Origin: Climacium dendroides
Lineage: Eukaryota; Streptophyta; Bryopsida; Hypnales; Climaciaceae
Length of the DNA: 64,000 bases
NCBI GenBank assembly: GCA_950106755.1
Contig: OX467092.1
Span: 10,106,001-10,170,000, forward strand
Direction: 5' to 3'
Positions 24,201 to 35,926 of this stretch are shown piece after piece (within the stretch, counting starts at the first letter, position 1; each line of letters begins with the position of its first letter). Made by a program: the position numbers and the translations under genes. Below the pieces are notes generated by a model. It had not been told where the DNA came from. It saw nothing but the letters and a program-made list of their open reading frames with translations, and did no database searches.

Positions 24201-25764
24201 TCTCAACTATTTCATCTTCCTCAACGATCTCATCTTTCATCTTTTCATTAGACCCACAGCCAATAAATTGCACAAGATTGGGATGGCTTAAGCCTGCCAA
24301 GATGCCAATCTCCTTTTTTTTAGAAATGATGGATTTAGAATCAACTCTTAATACTTTGGTGGCACACGCAAGGCCCAACCAATTTGATGTGTGCACTCCT
24401 GCACCTATGGGATTAATAGATTGCGGTGTCTTAAAGTCATTTGGAACTTCAAGTGCATCCAAGTCCCCACCATCAACTCGATCCAAATTTCGAAGTCTCA
24501 ACAATAGATGTTTTACTATTTCATAGTCCTCTGATTTTCCTCCCTCGAGTGCAAATTCAAGCTTCTTCTTTAGTGATTGCTCATCTTCAAGGACTTGACT
24601 ATAGGTAGGTGCATCAAATTGAATAGGTAAAGTATGGATTGAATGATTTGGATGGTGAAATAAGTATCGATACCAGAGAGAGAGTACGGCGATGTTGAGC
24701 ATATCACGTGTTGTATCATGACAACATTTCAAATCCAAAAGCAACTCACGAAAAGTTTCTTTGTTTTGGAGTTGAAATACAGCCAATTGACACCATCGAT
24801 CTTGTTCAGTGCAATTTTTTCCTACAATCTCCACTTTCTTTTGAAGATAGCACAATTCTTCAAAAATAGATTGGAATTGGAGATCCTTAGTAGCACATGA
24901 CAACATTTTCTTCATCTCCTTCATGACTTGGATGAGCTTGCCAAAAAGATGTATACATTGATTTTTATTCAAGACTGTCATCTTGGGAGATGCTTCCATA
25001 TTCTTCAAGCATTTCTCAAGTCTTGGTATATCATTGCTTAGTCTTTCACAATAATTACTTTGCACTTGTAAAAAATTCTTGTCTTCCCTGCAAAAAATTG
25101 AAATTGTAGTGTTAATGAGATGCCTTGCTTGCACATACAAAGAGCCAATACCCAATAATATTGAATAGTTGAATCAAGCATGTTCTACAAATGAAACTTC
25201 ATAGAACATTACACGAAAATTGGTAAATAGTGTTGGCAACACTAATTGTGATTTGCAAGGTTAGTGTTAGATGAAAATTATTCCATTCTAACACTATTTT
25301 AGCTCTATAGTAAATTACAATTTTCTAGGAAAGGGACAGATTTTCACGACGGAAGGCAAAGATTACAATTTTGTAAGGAAGAGACAGATTTTTACGACGG
25401 GGGGCAAAAATTACAATTTTGCAGGAAAGGGACAAATTTTTATGACAGCAATTAAGTGCCCCAACACTATTTACACATAAATTGAAAAATAGTATTGGGG
25501 GTAAAAAATAGGGAACAACACTAATTATCACCCAACACTATTTACCAATTTTAGTATAGTGATAGAAATGCCTATCATTTGGAATTAGATATTTAAACAA
25601 CATTGTATTCAAACATGCAATTTTCAATTGCCAACACTTAATAACATTTATACTCACCGAGTAGACCATGCAATACCCATGTATTTCCAAAAGATCACCA
25701 TTGCAAAGAAGCTAGCCAACACCATCAAAAATAGTGCCATTGCAATCGGTGGGTGAAGTGACAT
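18300..25764 (-). CDS. Membrane-anchored kinase-NB-ARC-LRR immune receptor (PNL)
   Basis: Four exons (25764-25658, 25087-23479, 23333-22290, 22091-18300) join in frame to give 2,183 residues. An in-frame TAG sits just upstream at 25774-25776, which supports the start. Domains: a hydrophobic anchor at about 8-28; an alpha-helical region at about 37-190, similar in position to HeLo/RPW8-like bundles (inference); a kinase at about 255-535 with ATK lysine 280, HLDLKPAN in place of HRDLKPxN, DYG and SPGYMSPE; NB-ARC from 573 with GMGGIGKTT, LLILDDV, IILTTR, GLPLSLKVMG and EMHD; then 47 LRRs of exactly 24 residues (about 1056-2183). Kinase-NLRs of this order are known from bryophytes and are presumed pathogen sensors. 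The anchor predicts membrane attachment. The terminal TAG stands where neighbouring repeats have a Tyr or Cys codon, so the C-terminus is probably truncated. No sign of decay was found elsewhere in the gene. Confidence 0.9.
18303..21686 (-). repeat. 47 tandem 72-bp LRR units
   Basis: Each unit encodes a 24-residue LRR of the form CSSLVALPKEVGNLSSLTTL plus four variable residues. The length from ORF residue 138 to the stop is exactly 47 x 24, so no unit carries an indel. Variation is concentrated at the same few positions of each unit, mostly just before and after the Cys (SE, SM, RR, RK; S, N, K, R). Confidence 0.95.
25207..25561. mobile_element. MITE in intron 1 of the NLR gene, with internal triplication
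   Basis: The 30-bp ends pair well: left CATTACACGAAAATTGG, right (complement) CACTATACTAAAATTGG, both followed by TAAATAGTGTTGG. ATAGAA directly flanks both sides (25201-25206 and 25562-25567), a likely 6-bp target duplication. Inside, about 25317-25455, a 48-bp unit containing GGAAAGGGACAGATTTT occurs three times. The element lies wholly within the intron 25657-25088. Confidence 0.8.
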
Positions 25765-28700
25765 ATCAAAATTCTACAAGAGCTTCAAACAAATTTTAAA
25801 GAAATAGTTAGAAAATGGCATATGAAACTACAAATATAACAAGATCCCAAGAGGATATCAAGTAACTAAAATACATATTGTAAATATTGCAAAAAAAAAA
25901 TTCACCATTCTTTTATACAAATTTGCACTAAATATCAACAAGACTGATTTAATGGGATGTGTTTTCTCTAAGGCCATTCTACGTACTTTACTTCTGAATA
26001 TCATCTTACAAAATTAAAACATAAACAACAAGATAATTGTCTAAAAATTAATCATACCTCACATTAATGACCACATCAAATCATAATAGTTGATTTTGAT
26101 TTCCTACAAAAGCTAAACAACCTACCTTTAGGACCTCAAATAACTTATAGACACATGTGGGGTAAAATTACTATCAATTAAGAAAGGCAATATAACTTTC
26201 AACAAACAAGTAGAAGAATTATATACCATGTAATAAAATGTCAATGACTTTCCATCCCAAATTGAAAAAAGTATCTTCTTATATTTAATGATTAAAATTT
26301 CTAGAACAAACAAACAAAACTAAAGAAGTTCATAACTACAATCAATGCTTAAAAGTAATATCTACCAATGAAAGACCAAACCTCTATCACTCCCTAAAGT
26401 AGATATTGTTTTATTAGATGCATGGTTGTGATCAATTAATTCATCATAAACACAAAACTTTCACTCATGTAATAATTTGTAATTCAACATACATATGCAT
26501 TTCAAAAAAAAAGTCCTAAATCTCAAAAAGGTTGCAAACTGAAACACTATCCAGTGAAAAGAGGTTACTCACCCTAGTTTGTATTAGTTGCCCCCCCCTT
26601 CTTCCAAAAAATTTAAAGGCTGTTGATTTTCTTTTAGAAATGCTTCCCCCTCCAAAATACCATCGATTTTTCAAAATTTCTCAAGTCGTTGATCTTTGAG
26701 ATTTAATTTGAGTCATCCATCCAAATACAAATACGGAATCAGAATAAGGTTACAGATATGGTACCAAAATATAGATACAGATACTTAATATTGGAATATA
26801 GTACAATATAAATACAAATACAAATGCGAATATGGATATGATATATAGATACGAGATATGGGATTTCCATTGTCCCATATTGTTTGTTATGTTAACCGCA
26901 TTCAAAAAATTACAAGTAGAGGGAGGGGAGATGAAAAATTAAGAAATTCATTTTAATTAATAAAAAAAATTTAAAACCAAGGTGGGGGGAGTTTAAATTT
27001 TTTTTAATTAATTAATTAAAATTTTGAGTGCATTTGACAAAAGTGTCATTATGCACTCAAAAGCGGCAATTAACTGCCTACCACAATTCTCAAACACAAT
27101 ATCTTGACAAGAATTCAAGTCTATTCCACCTTGTGTATACTAATTAAAATTGTCAATGACTACCATTGCACTACTACTATCATCTTTTTTTACTAGAATC
27201 TACACACCAAAAAATAATACTAGAAAATATTATTATAAACAAAATAATGATGCCCTTAAAGTAAAAATTGATGACCCCCAAATGCAATATTTGTAGAATT
27301 TGTACAATAGAATTCAAAATTTATTTGTAGCTAACATCAACCTATATGAACAACATCCCAAAAAAATTTCAAGTGGAACATTCAAATAATTGTTGCAATT
27401 GGTTGAATCATTCTATGTTATCCACCATGTACACCACTCACTATCTTTAATCTCAGAAACATACACTTAATGATAAACAATGCCATATATTTTGAGAAAA
27501 CTATAAATGCAATGCTTGACAAAGAGAATTTTAGGACTTATCTTACCTTGCAAGTAATAAGACTTTCAATCTCAAGCCAAGTCAAACATCACTTAGCACA
27601 TAGCTCCTTCCTTGTAATAGATTCAATTTCAAAAACCTGCCTCTTCCACCCAAAAAATTCATTTCAACCAATAATATGCTAGAAAAAAATACAAAAAAAG
27701 TCAGAGGACTATTCCACCATAGACCCCCATTTCTTAGTGCAAGAAATCGCTTGAAGTACAACAAATTCTCAAACAATATCACTCCTTCAATGAATGAATG
27801 CTTGTGGATGAAAAAACTATTTCAATTTACATTTCATCAATGTGCACATTACTCACCTGCTTTTCTTGTGAGAGGTCTAAACCCTCCATCACTATGGTCA
27901 TTTGCAAGTTTGTTCATCCCTGTAGTATTGCAACCATTTATTTGCTAAGCAAAATTCTTCCAATAATTGGCAACTAATCTCCACATATTGTGGGACTCAA
28001 TGTCTACTTCAACAAGTCCTCCATGCAAGAACACCAACCTTCAATTGAAAAGCTTATGTAAAACAACACCAAGGTAATGAAGTACAACTCCAGATAGAGC
28101 CTATTGTTGGCTACTAAACCTACTTATAACACATACACCAAACACATGAACCTAACATATGAGCCTGTAAAGATTAAGAACACCTAAACCAACACTTCCA
28201 AGATGCAAAATTCAATCACTCGATATCCCAATAGAACACCCTAAGTCTTGCTGAAAACATATTTATTTAAGTACTACCCAAATCCAATCTAGTGATACCA
28301 AGTTTAGAGAATTTTTCAATAGATTTATCCACTACAAAGGAAAACTTGTCAAATATCCCATTTTCATCACTAAACAAAAACTCCTTTACAATGAGTTGGT
28401 GCAAAATTCAAGATGCATCTTTTCATTTGATAAACAATGGGAATGCCTTCTCACATCTTTGTAAGATATGAAATTGAATGTTAATGAAGCCGGTGGTACA
28501 TGTTCTCTTACTTTGCCTTCCGCAGAGCTACCGAGATAAAAGAAAGCTTTTGTCCTCTGTCCTTCATACTACGCACATGCACAATCACCATAAATGAATA
28601 ATCAAAACAAGTGAGAGAGGTATGCTACCTAGAATCGAATTGGAAGAATATACATCACTCGAACACATGACAGTTGCCTGTGCATCCACTATGTTATCAT

Positions 28701-29094
28701 TTCCATCTTTCCAACACAAATCCAAACCTAACCAAATATTAGTGGTTGAAAATGTTGATGGAACATTTAAAATCTGCATTGTTCACTTACCATTCCAAGG
28801 AAATGGAAAAATTCAAAGCCAAAGTAAACATTGAAGATGTCCTAAAGGTTCAACCTAGATGCATAATGAATAAGCTTCCCTCATTTGTAACAAGTTGCTG
28901 CAAAATTTAGGACCCAATTTGCAAAGTGAAACATAAAGTATAGATTCTTAGACATGGAACTCAAATCAACATATTGGGGAATTGCCATCAAGATCATCCA
29001 AACATTCTTCAACAATGCAGATGATAGAACACAACTCTAACTATCATATTTAGGAAAAAAACAAATTTGTAATGTGTGTAAAAGAATGGATATC
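25765..29094. other. Long AT-rich spacer upstream of the NLR gene
   Basis: The NLR promoter must lie in the right-adjacent part, but I see no distinctive motif. Around 26700-26870 there is a loose tandem of AGATACAGATAC-like words. Short open frames at 27470-28830 show no recognisable domain and no consistent splice structure. Confidence 0.5.
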
Positions 29095-29340
29095 TACTGT
29101 TAACTATTGTTCTTGTTGGCAAGACTATGGATAACTATAGTTACTATGGTTGATTACAAGTTAACTATTATTAACTATGGTTGACTAGAATTGACAAGAG
29201 TTGACTATGACTATTTAGAATTGATTAGAGTTGACTATGATTGAATACAATTGACTATATCAACTAGAGTTGACTATTGATTAACTATTGTTAACTATGG
29301 TTGACTAGAGTTGACTAAAGTTGACTACCAATAAAATAAC
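29095..29340 (+). repeat. Irregular TTGACTA minisatellite
   Basis: Words such as TTGACTAGAGTTGACTATG and TTAACTATTGTTAACTATGG recur about every 10-20 bp. No coding potential. Confidence 0.8.
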
Positions 29341-30153
29341 TATTGTTGAATTGTTCGAGACCCATTTCTCATTCACAATCTCTTGTTTTCTCAACGCACA
29401 ACGACTCTCATTCACAATGCCAAGATGATAACCCCACGCACATGAAGCTAACGAGCAGCTTACAACGTCATAGATGAAGAGACAAAAATGCGGGTTAGCT
29501 CAACCCAATCCTCACAATGCAAGGCTAACAAAATCTGCGACGTCGTATCCTCATGGAATTGTTACTTCGCCAATTCACCCGCTCACTATTTTTTGAACTG
29601 CAAGATAAAAAATCTATTTCTAAACTTAGTGCTCTGAACTTTGTGTGCACTTCACACATTCCACCGTCCACCGTAGGGGTTTACCCTGCATAGCTTGCGA
29701 GGACAGGGCACATAGGAGGTAGGAGGGCAGATAGAAGGACAAGCACTGTGGCGGAACAAACACTACGACAAGAGGTTCGGAGGTGGGACCCGCCTGTGAA
29801 CGTTCGAGCCCTCGCCAGACCTCATGTACGCAAGCATCATGTTACCAAGCAACTGATCAACCACAAGTTTGAAGATTCACAAGGAAATGACCTAATGATA
29901 GTGTACCTCATAACCTTCTCAAGGCTTTTAGCTCTCCAAGCTTATCTAGATCATAATGGTGATTCTAATTCCAAGATGTCGGGATTTTTGTTCTGATGCA
30001 CGTATGCTCTTAATAACACATCAAAAGACCAACAATTAAACATGCTAAAGATGAGAAAGGATTACAGTAGAATTGTCCAAGACTTATCTCTCATGGAGTT
30101 ACCAAGCCCATGCTTGTTCAACACGCATAAAGCTTTCTCACTCATAATTCTGA
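29341..30153. other. GC-richer spacer with a weak open frame
   Basis: 29400-29850 is less AT-rich than its surroundings. A plus-strand frame at 29748-29996 (82 codons) has no recognisable domain and no clear splice signals. I would not call it a gene. Confidence 0.4.
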
Positions 30154-30558
30154 TCATCTTTCTGAGCTGCTAAGGATCCATCCAAACTCCTGAACTTCAA
30201 AATGCTTGCTGCAAAGCTAGCAAGACATGTTCAACGGGACTTACGAATGAGACACCGCCTGCTCTATCAGTGTGCGTTCCATTTTCTTAATCTCTTCCAT
30301 CCACGGACGCTTAGACGCATAAAAAACGAAACCAATGCTTGTTCCACTGCTACCGAAACCCCAATAAAACCTAAGCAGTCTATCACAGGGAACCACGCTC
30401 AGACTCGCACTTGAACACATTTTCAGTGCGCATACCTGACTACCGTGAGCATCCAAGAGCACCTCGGGTCGTCTCTCTCGCTTGTAAGACACTCTCCAGC
30501 GACGAAATGACACAGCACCGAAGTAGTACTCCACAGGCAAGAACAACGTTCCACGCAT
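30154..30558 (-). CDS. Possible small spliced gene, unknown product
   Basis: A Met at 30558 (in-frame TGA about 40 nt upstream) opens a basic, aromatic segment (VEYYFGAVSFRRWRVSYKRE). It is followed by a likely donor near 30434. A second exon with a hydrophobic stretch (WGFGSSGTSIGFVFYAS) and then KRPWMEEIKKMER ends at a GTAAGT donor (30244). It joins in phase to a third exon at 30208-30154 ending EFGWILSSSER and a TGA stop. The second-third join is good. The first junction is not resolved: candidate acceptors need phase 2, whereas the best donor is phase 0. If real, it encodes a small protein with one membrane segment. I do not recognise it. Confidence 0.3.
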
Positions 30559-31019
30559 GAGAGGACTGCCTCGTCTTCTTCTCCTCCCTAGGGGACGTCA
30601 CTTGTAGCTCGAGAACCGCCAGCAAACGAGTGGAAAACAGACGCAGAGGGGCGAAGAAAGACTTCCTGGGGAAGAGTTGGAGAGGCTGGGGTTTGGGGGA
30701 GACGATGGGCGTCGTCAGAGGAGGGGCCAAACGGGAGCCTGCCACGATGGTCAGGAGGGGCAGTAAAGGCACCAGTAGTGGCGGACTTGCGGCTTAGAAT
30801 AATGTTGCCTGAGAAGTAACTTCGTTGGTAACTTCAGGGTACAACCGACTTAAGGTAGACAAGCCTATTACCACCCTGATTTGGAATCTAGATACCTTGG
30901 GGCCAACTCCAAGGACGGCAGATATTTGGTAGAGGCGTGTGTTTGTTTCAGATATCAAATGCATGTGGAGTTGTGATTTTTTGAATAAAATTGTAATTTA
31001 TGCATGTTTTTGAAGAAAG
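30559..31019. other. GC-rich flank upstream of the possible small gene
   Basis: The minus-strand frame 30772-30440 begins with a hydrophobic, Pro/Leu/Arg-rich stretch that could be an organelle-targeting-like sequence or simply a 5' untranslated region. No splice join to the small gene could be confirmed. Confidence 0.3.
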
Positions 31020-31416
31020 GTGGTATGGCCTTAAAGCGCCCCTCTTCTTCACACCGTCCTATAGGTAGCTGTAGAGTGGATGTGAGGTGATCCTTGAATG
31101 GTCCTCTTTGATCCTTTAATGAATTCAAGAAAAATTATTTTTTTAATTGCAAGAGCCAATCATTGTCTTTACATTTCTCTATAAGTCACAAGAGGACGGA
31201 TTTTGGGACACCTATGGTCACAAATAGGTGCCTATGACTTGAGTCTTTGAAAATTCTTATGTAATTCAAAAATGCTTGGAAAAATACGAAACTACTTGTG
31301 TTGTATTCTACATCTATTTTTCTTTCTCTGAAAAATGAGCTAAAAATAATTTTTCCCATGGAAACCTATGAAAAACGCAAATCAGCCTTTAAAAGGGCGC
31401 TTTAAGGCCATACTAC
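31020..31416. mobile_element. MITE of about 400 bp
   Basis: The left end GTGGTATGGCCTTAAAGCGC pairs with the right end, whose complement is GTAGTATGGCCTTAAAGCGC, 22 bp with one mismatch including the following CC. The interior is non-coding. I found no clear target duplication. Confidence 0.75.
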
Positions 31417-33201
31417 TTTAGTCTGTGTTGAAGTTATGAAATAACCCATAGAGTGGAGTCATAAATGTCCTTTTCACAACCCATAATTGCCTTTCCTTGA
31501 ACTCTATATCTATTAGCACTTATGTATACACCAATAAAATATTGACAAGAACCCTTATTGACATTAATGCCTTGATTTTGTCACAATTTTGAATGGATTT
31601 GGATATTTTGGGGTCAAATTTAGATGTTTTCTTTAACAATTTATAGGACAAAAATAGGGAGGCTAGTGTTTCTTAGTGTCTTGTGTTGTTGCTAACAAAC
31701 AAATCTAACAATTATATTGTAAAATGCACTTGGTTGATGGAAAAATCTACAACTTCCAGACATATTGGTGATTACAATCTCTTTTGAATCACATGTTTGA
31801 AATTATACTAGTAACCCCCCTTCCTTGAATCCTTGCCTAAATTTGGCTAGTAATTAAAATGTGGTTTCTTGTCTCCTAATTATATAATCCTTAAATAAGT
31901 AAGAATTGGTAAGTGGATACTTCCATATCTATAAGAGCTGAAATAAATCATTTAAGAAGCTTCAAAGAAGGTAACAATTAGAAAGAAGAATTATACCTAC
32001 AAAGAATCCAAATACTTGTAATACTCAATATACTAACATCACATTTTTCTAAAATGCAACAAAAGAATAAGCGTTTCTTGCTTCCACATGGTGACAACTA
32101 AAAGAATTGGTGAGGCTTGCAAACTCACTAGATCTCAATCCAATCAAACAACTTGGGAAGATCCTAAAAGACACCATACAAAATAAGTATGGACCTAAAA
32201 ACAAAAGCCTATGAACACAAATAAATGTTGACATGGATTGTGGAGACTAAAGCTTTTTTGTGGTTTTGTAGTGCGTCATTGTACCGTAAAAAATAACTTG
32301 GCTAGAAAATGACAAAAATCATGAAGATTTTTGTTAGAAAACTTCAAATTAAAAAATACATAGAAAATTAAATTAAATAAATAAAATTGAGATGAAATCA
32401 TAAGATTGTAGATGAAAATAGAATTAGAGACATGTGATATTCTCTATCCAATATGTGAATGAATCCTGAAATTTAGAGTACCACCATAACATTTGATATC
32501 ACCACTTTGGCATTTCATAAAAAATGAAAAAGAACCCGTGGTAGAAACAGAATGTTGTGCTATTCCAAAACAAACAAGCTTGAGGCACTTGTCTACACTA
32601 AATAGTGAAATTAGGTTGCCTTACTCAGGAAAGTTACCTCATGACTCACCACTCGTCCAGATGGAGGCACAAGCAATTCTCTAAACCGGAGTCATGAACC
32701 AATGCACCAACTCATGTAACACACATGGTTCCTACATTACTGCATCCATCTATACTAACTGTACATATTTATTTAGTGTGGAATGTCGAGAATTTAGTGT
32801 GGGGCAACCTAATTTCACTATTTAGTGTAGCTTCATCCATGCTGGAGAGAATCAAGGTTGTTCTTGCAACAAAGGGTGGACAAGGATGTATGTTGGGAAC
32901 TTGTTTTCTTCAATAAAAATGTTTCCATTTCTTGCAAGCATAAAAATAATGCACTTGCAAATGTACCTCCTCAGGAAACTTTGCGTTCGTAGCTCCTTCT
33001 GTGGAGAACTTCTTCTGTTTGTTGACTCAGTTTCCAGAAATCAGGTAACATTATTGGAGGGTACTGTGCAGTACTGTTGCATGACACAGAAATCCACACT
33101 TGCCATTCAGAAGAATTTGGCATACTATATTCATGTGCAATTCCAATCAAGCATACCAAATTTTCAAGAAAGCAAAACTCCACTTTGGGATGTGTTTTGT
33201 G
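31417..33201. other. AT-rich spacer with short inverted repeats
   Basis: No gene recognised. It contains a perfect 28-bp inverted repeat (32593-32620 and 32803-32830). At 33080-33185 there is a direct copy of part of the left arm of the larger inverted repeat that follows. Confidence 0.5.
32593..32830. repeat. Perfect 28-bp inverted repeat, 182-bp loop
   Basis: CTACACTAAATAGTGAAATT plus AGGTTGCC at 32593-32620 is exactly complementary to 32803-32830. The pairing stops at both edges, so it is not part of longer arms. Confidence 0.9.
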
Positions 33202-35230
33202 TGTGTTTTGCTATGGGAATGGAGTGTTCAATGTTTCCAGGCTTGTGATGGTTTTGGATTAACATCAGGTTGGAATGCATGGAGTTTGAATTGCTGAGTG
33301 AAGATCGCTGCAACTGAATGTGCAATTTCAACTTCAAAGAATTTTGTTCTGTTTATTTCTGTGATGCCACATGCTGTACAGTACCCTTCCATAATGATAC
33401 CGAAATCCACTCTTCAGCAATCCCAAAACTTCTTCTAGGCTAAATTTCGCTCAGTTTGTACTTAATTTTTTTCATGCCCTCAGTGTAAATTCAAAAGAAA
33501 TCTTCAAAAAATGTACATTTGACTGATTACCCTGAACTCATTCTGGGATCACTGCCCCTTTTGTCATTCATAAAGAACTTTGCTTATTATAAGAAGTAAT
33601 TGTTGTTTTTCTTTTTACATTGAATCATTATTCAATTCCTGCACAATTCCAATCAAGCATACCAAATCTGTTTCAAACATGCAAAACTCCATTTTGGGTG
33701 CATTTTTTCATTTAAAATTCATGGTTTTACAAGATAGTTGATTGAAAAACATTGATGAAATTTTTTTAATTCACTTGCATAGGTATATAGGAATCTTCTA
33801 CATGCACATCTTTCAAATGAAAAAACACTAGTAAGTAATAAAAATATGATCTATGAAAAGTTTAATGTAAGGTTTCATATGAGTAACTTTTGAAAATTAA
33901 ATATCTCCATAAGTTAATAAGATTTTGGCAAAGTAATTGTATCATCATGCTTAAATGTACACAAGTAGTTGCAGTGTGCAAGTGAAATAGCAAAATCTAG
34001 TTGAATGATAGAGATATCTATTTTACAAAATTTACTCATATAAAACCTCACATTAAATTCATCAAAGATCATAATTTTATTACTTATGGGGTGTTTTTTT
34101 TCATATGAAAGATGTGCATGTAAAAGAGTCCTATACATTTACGCAATCAAATTAAAAAAAAAATTCACCAATGTTTTTCAATCAATTACATTGTAAAATC
34201 ATGAATTTTAAATGAAACAATTCACCAAAAATGTAGTTTTGCTTTTTGAAACAAATTTGGTATACTTGATTGGAATTGCACAAGAAATGAATAATCGTTA
34301 TATAAAAAAAATACCAATTATTTTGTATAATATGCAAAGTTCTTTTGAATTGCAAGTTAGAGTGGATTTCCGTGTCATTATGCAAGGGTATTGTATAGTT
34401 AGATCAAATTGAATTACAAATTTTTGGATCCTGTTGAGATTAGAAGAACTTTGGAATGCAAGGGTATTGTATAGTCAAATCAAATTGAATTATAAATTTT
34501 TGGATCTTTTAGAGATTAGGAGAACTTTGGGACGCCAAGTGTGCTAAAAAATGAACAGAATTTCAAAATTGGAATTGCATTGGAATTGCACTAAAGTCTA
34601 TTTTATCACTATTAGAAAAACACATATGTAATTGAAAATCATACAAAAAGTTTAATGTTTTCTATACACTATGTACTATCTAGTGTTGCCAACATTTGTG
34701 AAAATTACAACTTGTATTCAATGGTACATATAAGAAACGAACCTTCACACATGCTTTAGAGATACTTATTCCCATACCACTTGAATTTCTTGTATAATTT
34801 CTTGCTTGTTCTTCACCCAAATGCTAAAAATCTTTGACTATCTTCCAAAGTTTCTCTATGAAAGGGTAGATAGTATATAAAAGGAATCCAAATTGTTGTA
34901 TAATTTTAAATTATTCATTTTCCACTTACAATGAAGTTGAAGTGCACCTCATTGCAATCCCAACACAATTTGCAGTTTCAAAATCAGTTCATTTTTTAGC
35001 ACGATAGCGCTGCTGAATTTTCTAGTGAAAACTGACTTAAAAAATTCGTAATCCAGCTGGACTTGACTGTACAGCAAGTGGCATCACAAAAATAAACCAA
35101 ATAAAGTCTCTGAAGTTCATATTGCACATTGCAGTGATTTTCAGCAATTCAAACTCCTTGCAACCATATGAATCCAAAACCATCACACAAGCCTAGAAAC
35201 ATTAAACACTCTGTTCCCATAGCAAAACAC
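33202..35230. repeat. Large imperfect inverted repeat (fold-back)
   Basis: Left arm 33202-33910 pairs with right-arm segments. 33202-33385 matches the complement of about 35065-35230 (shared GTTTTGCTATGGGAA, GATGGTTTTGGATT, GTGATGCCAC). About 33377-33910 matches the complement of about 34010-34400 (shared TGCACAATTCCAATCAAG, TCATTTAAAATTCATG, TACATGCACATCTTTCA). The right arm carries about 660 extra bases (34400-35065), including a direct duplication of GCAAGGGTATTGTATAGT. No coding sequence was found. Confidence 0.85.
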
Positions 35231-35926
35231 TCACTAAACAAAAAAAAAAACTTCGCATTTCAAGCCACATTGAAGGGAAAGTACGCCTGTGCAAATAAAC
35301 AAGATGCAATTCACCCCTTAAATTAGCAACTCTGCCCGAAGGGCCCACTGCCACAGACGGGGTCAACGTCAACAAGACCAAGACACGGAAATTTTACCAG
35401 TAACTCAAAATTCTGCAGATCATCAGAAGGAACATTTCACATTTTCCAGATTCAGATAACCTTCTATCACTGCAGCATACTTGGTGAACTTCTACTCCAT
35501 GCCACCAAGTGAATGCTTGTTTTGCTTACACTAGCACTAATTTCCCCTGAATACCTCGCCACACCACCTCCCAGCATATCGTCTCTGCTCCAAAACTCAA
35601 CAAACCCCACTGCATGAATTTGTCGATCTGAAATTACTGGTTCCAAGTGGTTTCCGAATTTGCCCCATGCAAAAAAAATACCCACCGCCATCGAATTCCT
35701 ATTTGGCGATGGTCCAGTTTTGGTTAATATCTCACCACCTGCCGGATAAACCTCAGGCGTTCTGCGATACGGTTCAGGAGTTCCCACACTCACTATCAGA
35801 TCAGAACTGCAGGTCCTGCCTGATTAGACATTTCACGACCCGTGGCCCCATATTGCTCTCTCCATAATATAGACATGAAAACGCTCTGGATAGATCAGCA
35901 TGGTCGTCCCATTCCCTGTTGAAATG
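35231..35926. other. 3' flank of the ATAD2-like gene
   Basis: Directly downstream of the ATAD2-like stop. A minus-strand frame at 35793-35467 has no recognisable domain and is probably 3' untranslated sequence. Confidence 0.45.

Noticed and set aside
27470..28834. Small plus-strand frames upstream of the NLR gene
   Set aside because: No domain, no consistent splice signals, and base composition equal to the surrounding spacer.
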